From: JAWKWH01 sp041397625
GTDB lineage: Bacteria > Pseudomonadota > Alphaproteobacteria > Rhizobiales > Rhizobiaceae
DNA: 64,000 nucleotides
Direction of reading: 5' to 3'
Assembly (NCBI GenBank): GCA_041397625.1
Contig: JAWKWH010000004.1
Location: 62,001 to 126,000, forward strand
Shown: piece after piece, positions 18,001-26,339 of the stretch
Layout: each line of letters begins with the position of its first letter
How positions within the stretch are numbered: position 1 is the first letter of the stretch
The notes under the pieces: generated by a model
Databases searched by the model: none
Told to the model about the DNA's origin: nothing
The model's input: the letters and a program-made list of their open reading frames with translations, nothing else
Made by a program: the position numbers and the translations under genes

Positions 18001-18219
18001 TCGAGCGCCATCGTCTTCGGTCTGGCGTTTTCGACCGTGCTGACGCTGGTCGTCACCCCGTCGCTCCTGATGATCGTCACCCGGTCGAACGATTCAAAGG
18101 TCACCGCCTTCTTCAACCGCTTCCGCCGCCGCAGGAGCGAGGAAGCCGAGGCTCCCGCTTCCACCGGGCGTTCCGCCGCCAACGAACCGGGCGAGCCGGG
18201 CAAGATCGCCGCCGAGTAG
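15049..18219 (+). CDS. RND family efflux transporter permease (AcrB-like)
   Basis: 1056-residue proton-driven inner-membrane pump. It has the usual duplicated plan: TM1 at the N-terminus, a large periplasmic loop, TM2-6, a second loop, and TM8-12. The TM4 proton-relay pair is intact in GMLVDDAIIVTEF. The N-terminal SRLTISVLLFFLVAGALAY and the C-terminal GVIALAGVVVNNNIVLID fit HAE-type pumps. A charged tail of about 30 residues follows the last helix. No outer-membrane factor is encoded nearby, so a TolC-like protein elsewhere must be used. Substrates cannot be told from sequence. It converges on the next gene with 3 nt between stops. Confidence 0.93.
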   Translation: MGIVDHAIRQSRLTISVLLFFLVAGALAYQSIPKEAEPDIQLGYIYVSLGYQGISPEDAERLLLRPVETKLKSITGVKEMRSTAYQGGANVLVQMQAGADVDKALDDVRNRVSDAKPDLPQGADEPTVNEVNISEFPVLVVTLSGNVPERALTIAARELRERIEEIGGVLNANLAGSRDDLVEVVIDPVKLSSYGLRLDQLIAGVGANNSLVAAGRIEGDEGRYAVKVPSLIETVEDVANLPVVAGANAVVRARDLATIRSTFKDAETITRFNGRPAIAIEVSKRTGANLVETVDAVKQVSNEFAKLLPEGAVVTFSQDKSTVIRQLLGDLENSVLTAVILVFVVILYALSGRASMLIGLAIPASFLMGILWLSLAGYTVNIVVLFSLILAVGMLVDDAIIVTEFAERRMTEGMDKKQAFALAARRMAGPVVAATMTRVAAFSPLLFWPGIVGEFMKFMPITLIVTLSSSLLYALIFVPAIGALIAKPVVETEQRDGLYMRFARRAVRHPFIVVLFTVGALVAVPVAYGKYGKGAEFFPSVEPEYGLLYVHARGNLSLEEQDILVREAESRILGWPGIKTVYTRVGKTQGGGAQVAEDVVGVIQYEFIDWRERKPAGEILDDLRAAMVGIPGAEVEVLVPDAGPPTGKAVQIRLSAADPDGLDDIATKVAAMLKTVPGAIDVADGLPPPGIDWELKVDRTKAARYGIGAGSVGTVVQLVTTGLKLSDYRPAGSDDAVDIRLRLPEDRRTLATLDQLRVETAVGSVPLSNFVTREPAQKTGILTRIDGARTITVESNIREGVQADGVRKMVTENLEAMGLDDQGVRWKLAGEDEEQKAAGEFLSKAFGAAIFLIFVVLLALLNKFMSVGLVLSAVVMSTIGVLLGLIIMGQPFGVVMTGIGVIALAGVVVNNNIVLIDTYDRLRAEGMDKLDAVLQTCRERARPVVLTAVTAILGVLPIAFGFNLELLNHETTLGAPSTQWWISLSSAIVFGLAFSTVLTLVVTPSLLMIVTRSNDSKVTAFFNRFRRRRSEEAEAPASTGRSAANEPGEPGKIAAE

Positions 18220-18222
18220 CTC

Positions 18223-19191
18223 CTACGCGGCCTGTCTCCTATCGCCGTCAAGGTCGAGATCGGCAATCGCCCGGCGCAAGGCCGTCTCGGGCGGCGTGGT
18301 CTCCAAGGGTCCGATCAGCTGCGCGAATTTCGATCCGTCGAGCGAATGGGCCGTGCGCCACAGATAGGACATGACCGCGACCTCGCGATAGAGCGGCCTT
18401 GCAAGGCCGAGCAGCCGCACCAGCGGCCACGGCACGCCGCCCCGTTTCAGCGGCCGGCCGACCGCTTTCTCCGTCAGACGATGCATCTCCGCGCCGGTCA
18501 GCGTATGGCCGGAAAAATGCAGCCGCTCGAACGGGGCCAGGCTGTGGCGTTTTTCCGCCACGGCGACGAAGGCGCGGCCGAGATCGGGCAGATAGGCGAA
18601 GGCATGCGGCAGGTCGTCTGGCCCCGGCCAGGTGAACACGTTCTTTTGCAGGCGCGCCAGTATCATCGTGTCGAGCCAGCTTTCCGGTTTCACGCCGCCA
18701 TAGAAATCACCGGCCCGCAGGACGACCGTCCGCGCGCCGCCGTCCTGCGCTTCCCGGCGAAACAGGCGCTCCATCTCGATGCGGATTTGCGCCTTCTGCG
18801 TCGACGGCACCTCGGCTGCGTTTTCGCCCGTATCCACGCCGATCGCATGGCCGAAATTGTAGACATTGCCCGGCAGCAGGTGGGTGGCGCCGGTTTTCCG
18901 CGCCGCCGCGGCGACATTGCGCGCCATCGGCAGGACCTTCTCCCGCCATTCGGTGTATTGCGGGTTGAGCGCGTTGAGGATGACGTCCGCGCCGGCGCAG
19001 GCCGCTGTCAGCGCCCGCGCGTCGAGGGCATCGGCTTCCACCGGCTCGACCCCCGGCGCCATCTGGCCCTGACGTCCGCCTCGCCCGATGCCCCTGACAC
19101 GCCATCCTGCCTCCACGAAGGCGCGCGCCGCCGCGTCGCCGATGCGCCCGGCCGCGCCGAGGATGGCGACGGTCCGGTCACGCGACGTCAT
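18223..19191 (-). CDS. NAD(P)-binding epimerase/dehydratase family protein (extended SDR)
   Basis: 322-residue Rossmann-fold protein starting almost at once with the nucleotide-binding TVAILGAAGRIGDAAARAF. The acidic stretch VEADALD follows. An N-V-Y-N segment (LPGNVYNFGHAIG) stands where extended SDRs carry the catalytic Tyr, and the typical YxxxK is not obvious, so it may be an atypical, non-reductase member. The start at 19191 overlaps the end of the small upstream gene by 14 nt and suggests coupling. An ATG at 19212 is an alternative with no better ribosome site. The LysR gene is divergent from this pair. Confidence 0.8.
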   Translation of the reverse strand: MTSRDRTVAILGAAGRIGDAAARAFVEAGWRVRGIGRGGRQGQMAPGVEPVEADALDARALTAACAGADVILNALNPQYTEWREKVLPMARNVAAAARKTGATHLLPGNVYNFGHAIGVDTGENAAEVPSTQKAQIRIEMERLFRREAQDGGARTVVLRAGDFYGGVKPESWLDTMILARLQKNVFTWPGPDDLPHAFAYLPDLGRAFVAVAEKRHSLAPFERLHFSGHTLTGAEMHRLTEKAVGRPLKRGGVPWPLVRLLGLARPLYREVAVMSYLWRTAHSLDGSKFAQLIGPLETTPPETALRRAIADLDLDGDRRQAA

Positions 19192-19372
19192 GGTCGTGCC
19201 ATCCGCTGTCATTGTTCAAGATGGCGATGATGCCGTCGCGCGGGTCGAGCGGCAGCTCGGCGCACTGGGTCGCGGCGAACGAACGGTAGGCCAGCGTCAG
19301 GAACAGGCTCGCCAAGGTCGGACCCAGTCCGGTTCGTCTCTTCGGTTCAAAGGTCGGATTTGCAATGGTCAT
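19178..19372 (-). CDS. Small hypothetical protein (64 aa) upstream of the SDR gene
   Basis: The 64-residue product is preceded by a very good ribosome site (AAAGGAGA, about 4 nt before the ATG), better than that of most genes here. Residues 14-33 (GLGPTLASLFLTLAYRSFAA) form an amphipathic or weakly hydrophobic helix, and the acidic tail ends in Asp/His residues. No family is recognised. It overlaps the SDR gene and is divergent from the LysR gene, so it is probably the first gene of the LysR-controlled unit. Confidence 0.6.
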   Translation of the reverse strand: MTIANPTFEPKRRTGLGPTLASLFLTLAYRSFAATQCAELPLDPRDGIIAILNNDSGWHDHDVA

Positions 19373-19395
19373 CTCGTTCTCCTTTTTGCTGACAT

Positions 19396-19464
19396 GAATA
19401 TTGGAGAAGCGAAAATGAATTGCTATTCCCAGATTTCGGGAAGAAGATATTCAAAAATGAATTG
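19396..19464. promoter_or_regulatory. Probable LysR operator/divergent promoter region
   Basis: This AT-rich stretch lies between the divergent LysR gene and the small-protein/SDR unit. AAAATGAATTG occurs twice as a direct repeat (19412-19422 and 19454-19464), 42 nt apart, which is four helical turns. GAATAT (19396-19401) and ATATTC (19447-19452) form an inverted pair. Such paired sites on one helix face fit LysR tetramer binding. It is inferred from layout only. Confidence 0.45.
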
Positions 19465-19474
19465 GTAGGCCGTC

Positions 19475-20371
19475 ATGGATAATTTCGACTGGAACCTGGT
19501 CAGAAGTTTCGCCGCTGTCGCAAGGGCCGGCAGCCTGTCCGGCGCGGCACGTGCTTCGGGCATCAGCCAGCCGACACTCGGCCGCCATGTCGGCGAACTG
19601 GAGACGCAGCTTCAGGTGACGCTGTTCGAGCGCGCGCCACGCGGCATGCGGCTGACCGAAGCCGGAAGCGCGCTGTTCGAGCGGGCGCAGGGACTCGAAC
19701 GCGAGGCCGCCGCATTCTCGCTGGCGGCAACCGGCCGCTCCAGCGAAATTGCCGGCACGGTGCGCATTGCGGCAAGCGAGATCGTTGCCCACTATGTCCT
19801 GCCGCCGATCGTCGCTTCGCTCAAGGGCGAGGAACCATTGCTTGAAATCGAGATCGTCAGCTCCAACCAGGTGCAGAACCTGCTTATTCGCGATGCCGAC
19901 ATCGCCGTGCGCATGGTCGAGCCGGCGCAGAGCGAACTGATCGTGCGCAAGGTCAACGATCTTGCGATCGGCTGTTATGCGGCGGGCGCCTATCTCGATC
20001 GCGCCGGTCGCCCGCAGACCGTCGACGACCTGTTCGATCACACGATCATCGGTTACGATCGCTTCGACCTGCTGCTGAAGAGCGTGCAACGCCTCGGCCA
20101 CGACATCGACCGCCATGCTTTCGCGGTGCGCACGGATGCCCAGGGGGTCTATTGGAAGCTTGTCGAAGCCGGCGCCGGCATCGGCTTCGTGGCTCACCTG
20201 CTTGCCCGCGACCACTCCGGAGTGGAGCGCATCCTGCCCGACCTGCCCACTGGTTCGATACCGATGTATCTGGCCGCGCATCGCGAATTGCGCACCAGCC
20301 GCCGCGTACGCCGCGTTTACGATTTCCTCGCCGAGGAACTGCGGCGGCTTGATTTCGCCGCCCCGGATTGA
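19475..20371 (+). CDS. LysR family transcriptional regulator
   Basis: 298-residue regulator. Residues 1-60 form the winged helix-turn-helix (DWNLVRSFAAVARAGSLSGA, then ISQPTLGRHVGELETQL), followed by the linker helix and a periplasmic-binding-like effector domain (about 90-290). LysR proteins usually control a divergent neighbour, which here is the 64-residue protein and SDR gene, through the repeats in between. The effector is unknown. The Trp in DWNLVR and the RVRRVYDFL end are typical of the subgroup with a short C-terminus. Confidence 0.92.
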   Translation: MDNFDWNLVRSFAAVARAGSLSGAARASGISQPTLGRHVGELETQLQVTLFERAPRGMRLTEAGSALFERAQGLEREAAAFSLAATGRSSEIAGTVRIAASEIVAHYVLPPIVASLKGEEPLLEIEIVSSNQVQNLLIRDADIAVRMVEPAQSELIVRKVNDLAIGCYAAGAYLDRAGRPQTVDDLFDHTIIGYDRFDLLLKSVQRLGHDIDRHAFAVRTDAQGVYWKLVEAGAGIGFVAHLLARDHSGVERILPDLPTGSIPMYLAAHRELRTSRRVRRVYDFLAEELRRLDFAAPD

Positions 20372-20569
20372 CCGGTATCGGCCGCCGGAGCGATCAATTC
20401 GTGCAAAAAGCCCGAAATATGACCAATCCGTGCCACATTCTGATTCCTATAATCGCCGTAACCGGTGCCGGACTGGGGGGCGCCGCAATAATAAAACGCC
20501 GTCATGATCGACGGTAGGCCGAGGGCGAGGGTGACAGAGTAAGAGGCGAAGCCTCCGGGGAGACAAGCC

Positions 20570-21526
20570 ATGTCCAAGTATTTCGTGACATCGCAGACCA
20601 CGCAAACCTATCCTTACACATTCGCGGACCTGCGTGCCCGCCCGCCGCAAAGGAGGCGCACCGGATTTCTTCTCGCCGGCGTCGCGCTTGCTTCGGCGAT
20701 TTTCGGTGGTGCCGCGGCCTATGCGTTCATGGCGACCGGCGACGAGCCGGCTCCGGTACAGGTGGCCCAGCTCGACACGGTCAGGACGGACGCATCCGAC
20801 GAGATCGCCGTCGCGCGGATAACCGAACCGACCAGGGCCGAGAAGGTCGAGGCGGAGAAGGCGGGGAAGGCCGAAACCGCCGGGGTCGAAGCCAGGATGG
20901 CCGACCCCGCGCCGCTGGCGAAGAACAATCCACGCTGGGCCGACGAAGCGCCCGAACCGGTTATCGCCGCCGACGACAACCGCGCCGTGAACGCGCTGGA
21001 AACCGCTTTCAACGGGAAGCGGGACGACGTCGTGGACGCGAATGTCGACGGCGATGCATCGTCGACGCTCGTCGCCGCCCTGTCCGACGTCGACGTTGCC
21101 GAGACCGAGGCCGACGTGCTGGCGCTGGAAAAGGAGATGAATCCGGATGTCGCCACCAGCTCGATCGAGCAGGCGGAAGAGATCAGGCCCGCCCGCATCT
21201 CCGCGCCGTCATTCGCCACCGGCGACCTGACCTCGGCCCGCGCCACCAAATGGGTGAACATGCGCGCCAGCAACAACAAGCACGCCGCCAAGATGCTCGT
21301 CGTGCCCCAGGACGCCGAGATTCTGGCCGATCCCGCCTGCCAGCACTGGTGCAGGGTCGTCTACGACGGCAGGCTTGGCTACATCTATCGCACCTATATC
21401 CGCTTTCCGGGCGAGGCGACCGTGGCCAGGCGCACCACGCAGGTGGTGGAGACGCGCGAGGAAACCAAATCCGAGGCCGGCCTCCTCAAGACGCTGATAC
21501 GCGGCGGCAACAACGCCGGTCGCTAA
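20570..21526 (+). CDS. Membrane-anchored protein with C-terminal bacterial SH3 domain
   Basis: 318 residues: a short cytoplasmic N-terminus ending RPPQRRR, one transmembrane segment (TGFLLAGVALASAIFGGAA), a long acidic Ala/Asp/Glu-rich linker (about 55-215), and an SH3b domain (about 220-285) with TKWVNMRASNNKHAAKM and the closing LGYIYRTYI. A short basic tail follows. SH3b domains bind peptidoglycan or protein partners, so the protein is probably periplasm-facing. It has a strong GGGGAGA ribosome site. The 198-nt gap upstream holds a small GAGGC-GAA-GCCTC hairpin at 20543-20555 just before the ribosome site. Confidence 0.8.
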   Translation: MSKYFVTSQTTQTYPYTFADLRARPPQRRRTGFLLAGVALASAIFGGAAAYAFMATGDEPAPVQVAQLDTVRTDASDEIAVARITEPTRAEKVEAEKAGKAETAGVEARMADPAPLAKNNPRWADEAPEPVIAADDNRAVNALETAFNGKRDDVVDANVDGDASSTLVAALSDVDVAETEADVLALEKEMNPDVATSSIEQAEEIRPARISAPSFATGDLTSARATKWVNMRASNNKHAAKMLVVPQDAEILADPACQHWCRVVYDGRLGYIYRTYIRFPGEATVARRTTQVVETREETKSEAGLLKTLIRGGNNAGR

Positions 21527-21556
21527 GCGTCGCCGGCCTGGGTTTCCGGCAGCATT

Positions 21557-22720
21557 TCAGTGCGTGCCGGCGGCATGCCGTGTGATGCCGGCAAGCGAGA
21601 TGGCTGACGCCAGCAGGGCGGCAAGCCCGATATAGACCGGCACGAAACCCGTTCGCTCGGCAATGAACCCGATGATCGTCGGCACGAAAATATAACCGGA
21701 ATAGGCAAGCGTGGTGGCGATGGACAGGCCGACACCCTGACGCAAGCCCGGCAGGTTGCCGGCCGCCGACAGCACGATCGGAACCAGATTGGCCATGCCG
21801 AGGCCGGAAACGCAGAAACCGGCGATCGCCAGCCATGGCGAGGCAGCCACGACGGCAAACAGCATGCCCGCCGCCGCGACGATCGCCGACAGGCGAAACA
21901 GCGCCACCGGGCCGAAGCGGGCGCGCAGACCGTCGCCGAAGAACCGCAGCGCCGCCATCGACAGCGAAAAGCCGGCAAAGGCAAAACCGGACATCGTCAG
22001 GTCGGCGCCGCGCTCCTGAATGAGGAAGAGAGCCGCCCAGTCGAGCACCGAGCCTTCCGGCACCATCGACATCAGCGCCAGCAATCCGGTCAGATAGACG
22101 ATGGCCTGGCGCGGCAACCGGAATCGGGTGCCCTCGCTTCCCGCTTCCGTGTCGCTTTGATCGCTCATCACGGTGAAAAACGCGCCCGCCCAGATCGCCA
22201 GGCACACGGCCGTGACGACCAGCGCATGCGCAACCGGGCCGGCGGTGGCGATCATCCAGCCACCGGTCGCGCCGCCGACGAGGCCGCCCAGCGACCAGAA
22301 CCCATGCGAGGACGACATGATCGGCCGCTTGAGCGCGCGCTCGACGCTGACCGCGTTGGCGTTCATCGCCACGTCCATGCCGCCGAGGAACAGGCCGAAA
22401 CAGAAGCCGACGCCGATCGCGGCGGCGAAGTCCGGCACGAGGCTCAAGGCCAGCAGGATGAAGGACGACAGGAACGCGCCGAGCAGGCTCAACAGCCGCG
22501 AGCCGAAGCGCGACATATAGATGCCGGCGAGCGGCAGGCCGAGGATGGCGCCGAAGCCGAAAGCAAACAGGATGATGCCGATCTGCGATTCCGAGATCGC
22601 CAGCCTGAGCGCCGTTTCGGGTATCTTCGGCGCCCAGTTTCCGATCACGTAGCCGTTGAGGAAAAACAGGCCGGCCACCGCGTAACGCCCGAGGCGCACG
22701 CGACGAACAGCGTCATTCAT
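21557..22720 (-). CDS. MFS transporter
   Basis: 387-residue protein with about 12 hydrophobic segments and no soluble domain. The cytoplasmic loop 2-3 motif region is GAILGLPLAGIYMSRFGSR, a variant of the MFS signature. The family resembles YbjJ/fucose-permease-like transporters. It overlaps the end of pyc by 8 nt on the same strand, so it is expressed behind pyruvate carboxylase, a combination with no obvious metabolic reason. The substrate is not predictable. Confidence 0.85.
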   Translation of the reverse strand: MNDAVRRVRLGRYAVAGLFFLNGYVIGNWAPKIPETALRLAISESQIGIILFAFGFGAILGLPLAGIYMSRFGSRLLSLLGAFLSSFILLALSLVPDFAAAIGVGFCFGLFLGGMDVAMNANAVSVERALKRPIMSSSHGFWSLGGLVGGATGGWMIATAGPVAHALVVTAVCLAIWAGAFFTVMSDQSDTEAGSEGTRFRLPRQAIVYLTGLLALMSMVPEGSVLDWAALFLIQERGADLTMSGFAFAGFSLSMAALRFFGDGLRARFGPVALFRLSAIVAAAGMLFAVVAASPWLAIAGFCVSGLGMANLVPIVLSAAGNLPGLRQGVGLSIATTLAYSGYIFVPTIIGFIAERTGFVPVYIGLAALLASAISLAGITRHAAGTH

Positions 22721-25700
22721 AGGTCACCAGCAGGTCCTTTGCGTCGATCTGGTCGCCGGCGGCGACCAGCACCTCGCCGATGGTTCCGTCGCGCTCCGCG
22801 TGCAGCGCCGTCTCCATCTTCATCGCCTCGATGGAAAGCAGCACGTCGCCGGCATTGACCGCCTGGCCTGCCGTGACCGCCAGCGTCGAGATGACGCCCG
22901 GCATCGGTGCGCCGACATGGTTCTCGTTGCCCGGATCGACCTTCGGCCGCGCCCGGCCGCCGCCTGCGCCATGCGCCCGGTCGGGCACCTTGACGCGCCG
23001 CGGCTGGCCGTTGAGTTCGAAGAACACGGTGACCATGCCGTCTTCATGCGTGTCGCCGATAGCGAGACAGCGGATCACCAATGTCTTGCCGCGCTCGATG
23101 TCGACGAAAATCTCGTCCTCCGGCGCCATGCCGTAGAAATAGACCGGCGTCGGCAGCGTGCTGACCGGTCCGTACTCCTCCGACGCCGCGGCGAAATCGG
23201 AAAACACCTTCGGATACATCAGCCAGGAAGCGAACTCCAGCTCGCTCAGGCTCCGTTCCAGCCTGCCTTCGATCTCGGCGCGACCGGCCTCAAGATCGGC
23301 ATCCTCGAGCAGCGAACCGGGTCTTGCCGTGATCGGCTTCTCGCCCTTCAACACCTTGCCCTGCAGCGCCGCCGGCCAGCCGCCGGGCGGCTGGCCGAGA
23401 TCGCCATGCATCATCGACACGACGGAATCGGGAAAGGCGATATCCTTGTCCGGGTTTTCCACGTCGGCCACCGTCAGGTCCTGGCTCACCATCATCAGGG
23501 CCATGTCGCCGACCACCTTGGACGACGGCGTCACCTTGACGATGTCGTCAAACATGCGGTTGGCGTCGGCGTAGGCCTGCGCCACCTCGTGCCAGCGCGC
23601 CTCCAGCCCGAGCGAACGGGCCTGCTCCTTCAGATTGGTGAACTGGCCGCCCGGCATCTCGTGCAGATAGACCTCCGAGGCCGGCCCCTTCAGGTCGCTC
23701 TCGAACGCCGCATACTGGTTGCGCACCGCCTCCCAGTAGAACGATATCTTCCTGATCCATTCCGGGCTGAGCCCGGGCGCGCGCTCCGATCCGGCCAGCG
23801 CCTCGACGATCGAGCCGAGACAGGGCTGCGAGGTGTTGCCGGAGAGCGCGTCCATCGCCGCGTCGATCGCATCCACGCCGGCCTCGACCGCCGCCAGAAC
23901 CGTCGCCGCCGAGATGCCCGACGTATCATGGGTATGGAAATGGATCGGCAGGCCGGTCTCCTCCCTCAGCGCCTTGAACAAGGCGGAGGCGGCGGCCGGT
24001 TTCAGCAGGCCGGCCATGTCCTTGACCGCGATGATGTGGGCGCCGGCCGCCTCCAGTTCGCGCGCGAGGCCGGTATAGTATTTCAGGTCGTATTTCGCTC
24101 GGTCGGGATCCTGGATGTCGCCGGTATAGCAGATCGCCGCCTCGCACAGCCGGCTCTCCTCCGCCACCGCATCCATCGACACGCGCATGTTTTCCACCCA
24201 GTTCAGGCAGTCGAACACGCGGAACAGATCGATGCCGCCGGCCGCCGCCTGGCGCACGAAGTGTTTCACCACATTGTCGGGGTAGTTGGTGTAGCCAACG
24301 CCGTTGGCGCCGCGCAGCAGCATCTGCAACAGCAGGTTGGGCGCGCCTTCGCGGATCAGCGCCAGCCGCTCCCACGGATCCTCGGTCAGGAACCGCATGG
24401 CCACGTCGAAGGTCGCCCCGCCCCAGCATTCCAGCGACAAGAGCTGCGGCAGCGCCCGCGCATAGGTACCGGCGATACGGGCGATGTCGAAGGTGCGCAT
24501 GCGGGTTGCCAACAGCGACTGGTGGCCATCGCGCATGGTCGTATCGGTCACCAGCACCTGTTTGCACTCGCGCATCCAGCGGGCAAGTTTCTCCGGCCCG
24601 TCGGCGTCGAGCCGCTGCTTGGTGCCGTCCGGCACCGCACCGTGGAAGAACGGAATCTGCGGCGGCGCCGCATCGGCCGGCGGCCTGGGCCGCCCACGTG
24701 CCTCGGGGTGGCCGTTGACGCTGACATCGGCCAGATAGTTCAGAAGCTTGGTGGCGCGGTCGCGCCGCTTGACCTGACTGAACAGTTCCGGCGTTTCGTC
24801 GATGAACCTGGTCGTGTAGCTGTTGTCGGCGAATTTCGGGTGGCCGATGATCGCCTCGAGAAAGGTGAGATTGGTCGCCACGCCGCGAATTCGAAATTCC
24901 CGCAAGGCCCGGTCCATGCGCGCGATCGCCTCTGCCGGCGTCGGCGCCCAGGCGGTCACCTTCTCCATCAGCGGATCGTAGAACCGGGTGATCACCGCGC
25001 CCGAATAGGCGGTACCGCCATCGAGCCTTATGCCGAAACCGGTAGCGCCGCGATAGGCGGTGATACGGCCGTAGTCGGGAATGAAGTTCTGCTCCGGGTC
25101 TTCGGTGGTGATCCGGCACTGCAGCGCATGGCCGTTCAGGCGGATGTCGGCCTGCGCCGGCACGCCCGACTCCGGCGTGCCGATGGCGGCACCGTCGAGG
25201 ATGTGGATCTGCGCCTTGACGATGTCGATGCCGGTCACCTCCTCGGTCACCGTGTGCTCGACCTGGATGCGCGGATTGACCTCGATGAAGTAGAAGGCGC
25301 CGCTGTCGGCGTCCATCAGGAACTCGACCGTGCCCGCGCCGACGTAATCGGTCGCCCGCGCCAGCGTCAGCGCATAACCGGCCACCTCCTCGCGCCGGGC
25401 GGCGTCGAGATAGGGCGCCGGCGCCCGCTCGACCACTTTCTGGTTGCGCCGCTGGATCGAGCAGTCGCGCTCGAACAGGTGCACGCAATTGCCATGCGTG
25501 TCACCAAGCACCTGCACCTCGACATGGCGGGCGCTCTCGATCAGCTTTTCCAGGTAGACCTCGTCCTTGCCGAAAGCGGCCTTGGCCTCGCGTTTGGCCT
25601 CGGTCACCTCGCGCGCCAGCTCGTCGGCGCCACGGATGACGCGCATACCGCGCCCGCCGCCGCCCCACGAGGCCTTGAGCATCAAGGGATAGCCGATCTC

Positions 25701-26165
25701 GCCGGCCATCGCCGCGATCCTGTCCATGTCGTCGGGCAGCGGCTCGGTCGCCGGCACCACGGGCACGCCGGTTTCGACCGCCAGGTTGCGGGCCGCCACC
25801 TTGTTGCCGAGCCGGCGCATGGTCTGCGGCGTCGGACCGATGAAGGTGATGCCGGCCTCAGCGCAGGCTTCGGCGAATTCCGGGCTCTCCGACAACAGCC
25901 CGTAGCCGGGATGGATGGCGTCGGCGCCGGAAAGCTTCGCCACCCGGATCACCTCGTCGATCGACAGGTAGCTCTCGATCGGCCCCATCTCCTTGTCGAG
26001 ATGCGGCCCCCGGCCGATCTGGTAGCTTTCGTCCGCCTTGAACCGGTGCAGCGAATACTTGTCTTCCTCGGCCCACACGGCGACGGTCTTCAGGCCCAAT
26101 TCGTTGGCGGCGCGGAAAACGCGAATGGCGATCTCCGAACGGTTCGCGACAAGGATCTTCTTCAT
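22713..26165 (-). CDS. pyc: Pyruvate carboxylase
   Basis: Biotin-dependent carboxylation of pyruvate to oxaloacetate. The single chain of 1150 residues contains, in order: a biotin carboxylase domain (KKILVANRSEIAIRVFRAA, the Gly-rich ATP loop SWGGGGRGMRV, and the catalytic EVNPRIQVEHTVTEE); a carboxyltransferase domain from about residue 535 (DTTMRDGHQSLLATRMRT and HFHTHDTSG); an allosteric linker; and a biotinyl domain with EAMKMET, Lys1116 being the biotin site. The start at 26165 (MKKILV) is chosen over the 46-codon upstream extension, which has no family likeness. An MFS gene overlaps its end. Confidence 0.97.
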   Translation of the reverse strand: MKKILVANRSEIAIRVFRAANELGLKTVAVWAEEDKYSLHRFKADESYQIGRGPHLDKEMGPIESYLSIDEVIRVAKLSGADAIHPGYGLLSESPEFAEACAEAGITFIGPTPQTMRRLGNKVAARNLAVETGVPVVPATEPLPDDMDRIAAMAGEIGYPLMLKASWGGGGRGMRVIRGADELAREVTEAKREAKAAFGKDEVYLEKLIESARHVEVQVLGDTHGNCVHLFERDCSIQRRNQKVVERAPAPYLDAARREEVAGYALTLARATDYVGAGTVEFLMDADSGAFYFIEVNPRIQVEHTVTEEVTGIDIVKAQIHILDGAAIGTPESGVPAQADIRLNGHALQCRITTEDPEQNFIPDYGRITAYRGATGFGIRLDGGTAYSGAVITRFYDPLMEKVTAWAPTPAEAIARMDRALREFRIRGVATNLTFLEAIIGHPKFADNSYTTRFIDETPELFSQVKRRDRATKLLNYLADVSVNGHPEARGRPRPPADAAPPQIPFFHGAVPDGTKQRLDADGPEKLARWMRECKQVLVTDTTMRDGHQSLLATRMRTFDIARIAGTYARALPQLLSLECWGGATFDVAMRFLTEDPWERLALIREGAPNLLLQMLLRGANGVGYTNYPDNVVKHFVRQAAAGGIDLFRVFDCLNWVENMRVSMDAVAEESRLCEAAICYTGDIQDPDRAKYDLKYYTGLARELEAAGAHIIAVKDMAGLLKPAAASALFKALREETGLPIHFHTHDTSGISAATVLAAVEAGVDAIDAAMDALSGNTSQPCLGSIVEALAGSERAPGLSPEWIRKISFYWEAVRNQYAAFESDLKGPASEVYLHEMPGGQFTNLKEQARSLGLEARWHEVAQAYADANRMFDDIVKVTPSSKVVGDMALMMVSQDLTVADVENPDKDIAFPDSVVSMMHGDLGQPPGGWPAALQGKVLKGEKPITARPGSLLEDADLEAGRAEIEGRLERSLSELEFASWLMYPKVFSDFAAASEEYGPVSTLPTPVYFYGMAPEDEIFVDIERGKTLVIRCLAIGDTHEDGMVTVFFELNGQPRRVKVPDRAHGAGGGRARPKVDPGNENHVGAPMPGVISTLAVTAGQAVNAGDVLLSIEAMKMETALHAERDGTIGEVLVAAGDQIDAKDLLVTYE

Positions 26166-26286
26166 CGGAAAGTCTCTGCGGTCACTGGTGTCCTGGGAGG
26201 GATACCGTGATTCCATAGCCCGCGCCCGCGCATCTGGCAAATGCGGGCAATTGCATGTGAAACGCAACCGGCGTTCCGACGCCGAC

Positions 26287-26314
26287 AAAAAACCCCCGGC
26301 CAAGGGGCCGGGGG
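26287..26314 (-). terminator. Rho-independent terminator of the BI-1-like gene
   Basis: On the minus strand CCCCCGGCC, a 4-nt CCTT loop and GGCCGGGGG are followed by TTTTTT. It starts 26 nt after the stop of the BI-1-like gene and precedes pyc, separating the two same-strand genes. This is a textbook intrinsic terminator. Confidence 0.93.
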
Positions 26315-26339
26315 TCGGTATTCGCTTCTGCGCCGTTCG

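Noticed and set aside
22800..26210. Plus-strand open frame of 1136 codons opposite pyc
   Set aside because: It is an exact antisense shadow of a high-GC gene. The product is rich in Arg, His, Gln and Asp with no domain, while the minus strand encodes a complete pyruvate carboxylase.
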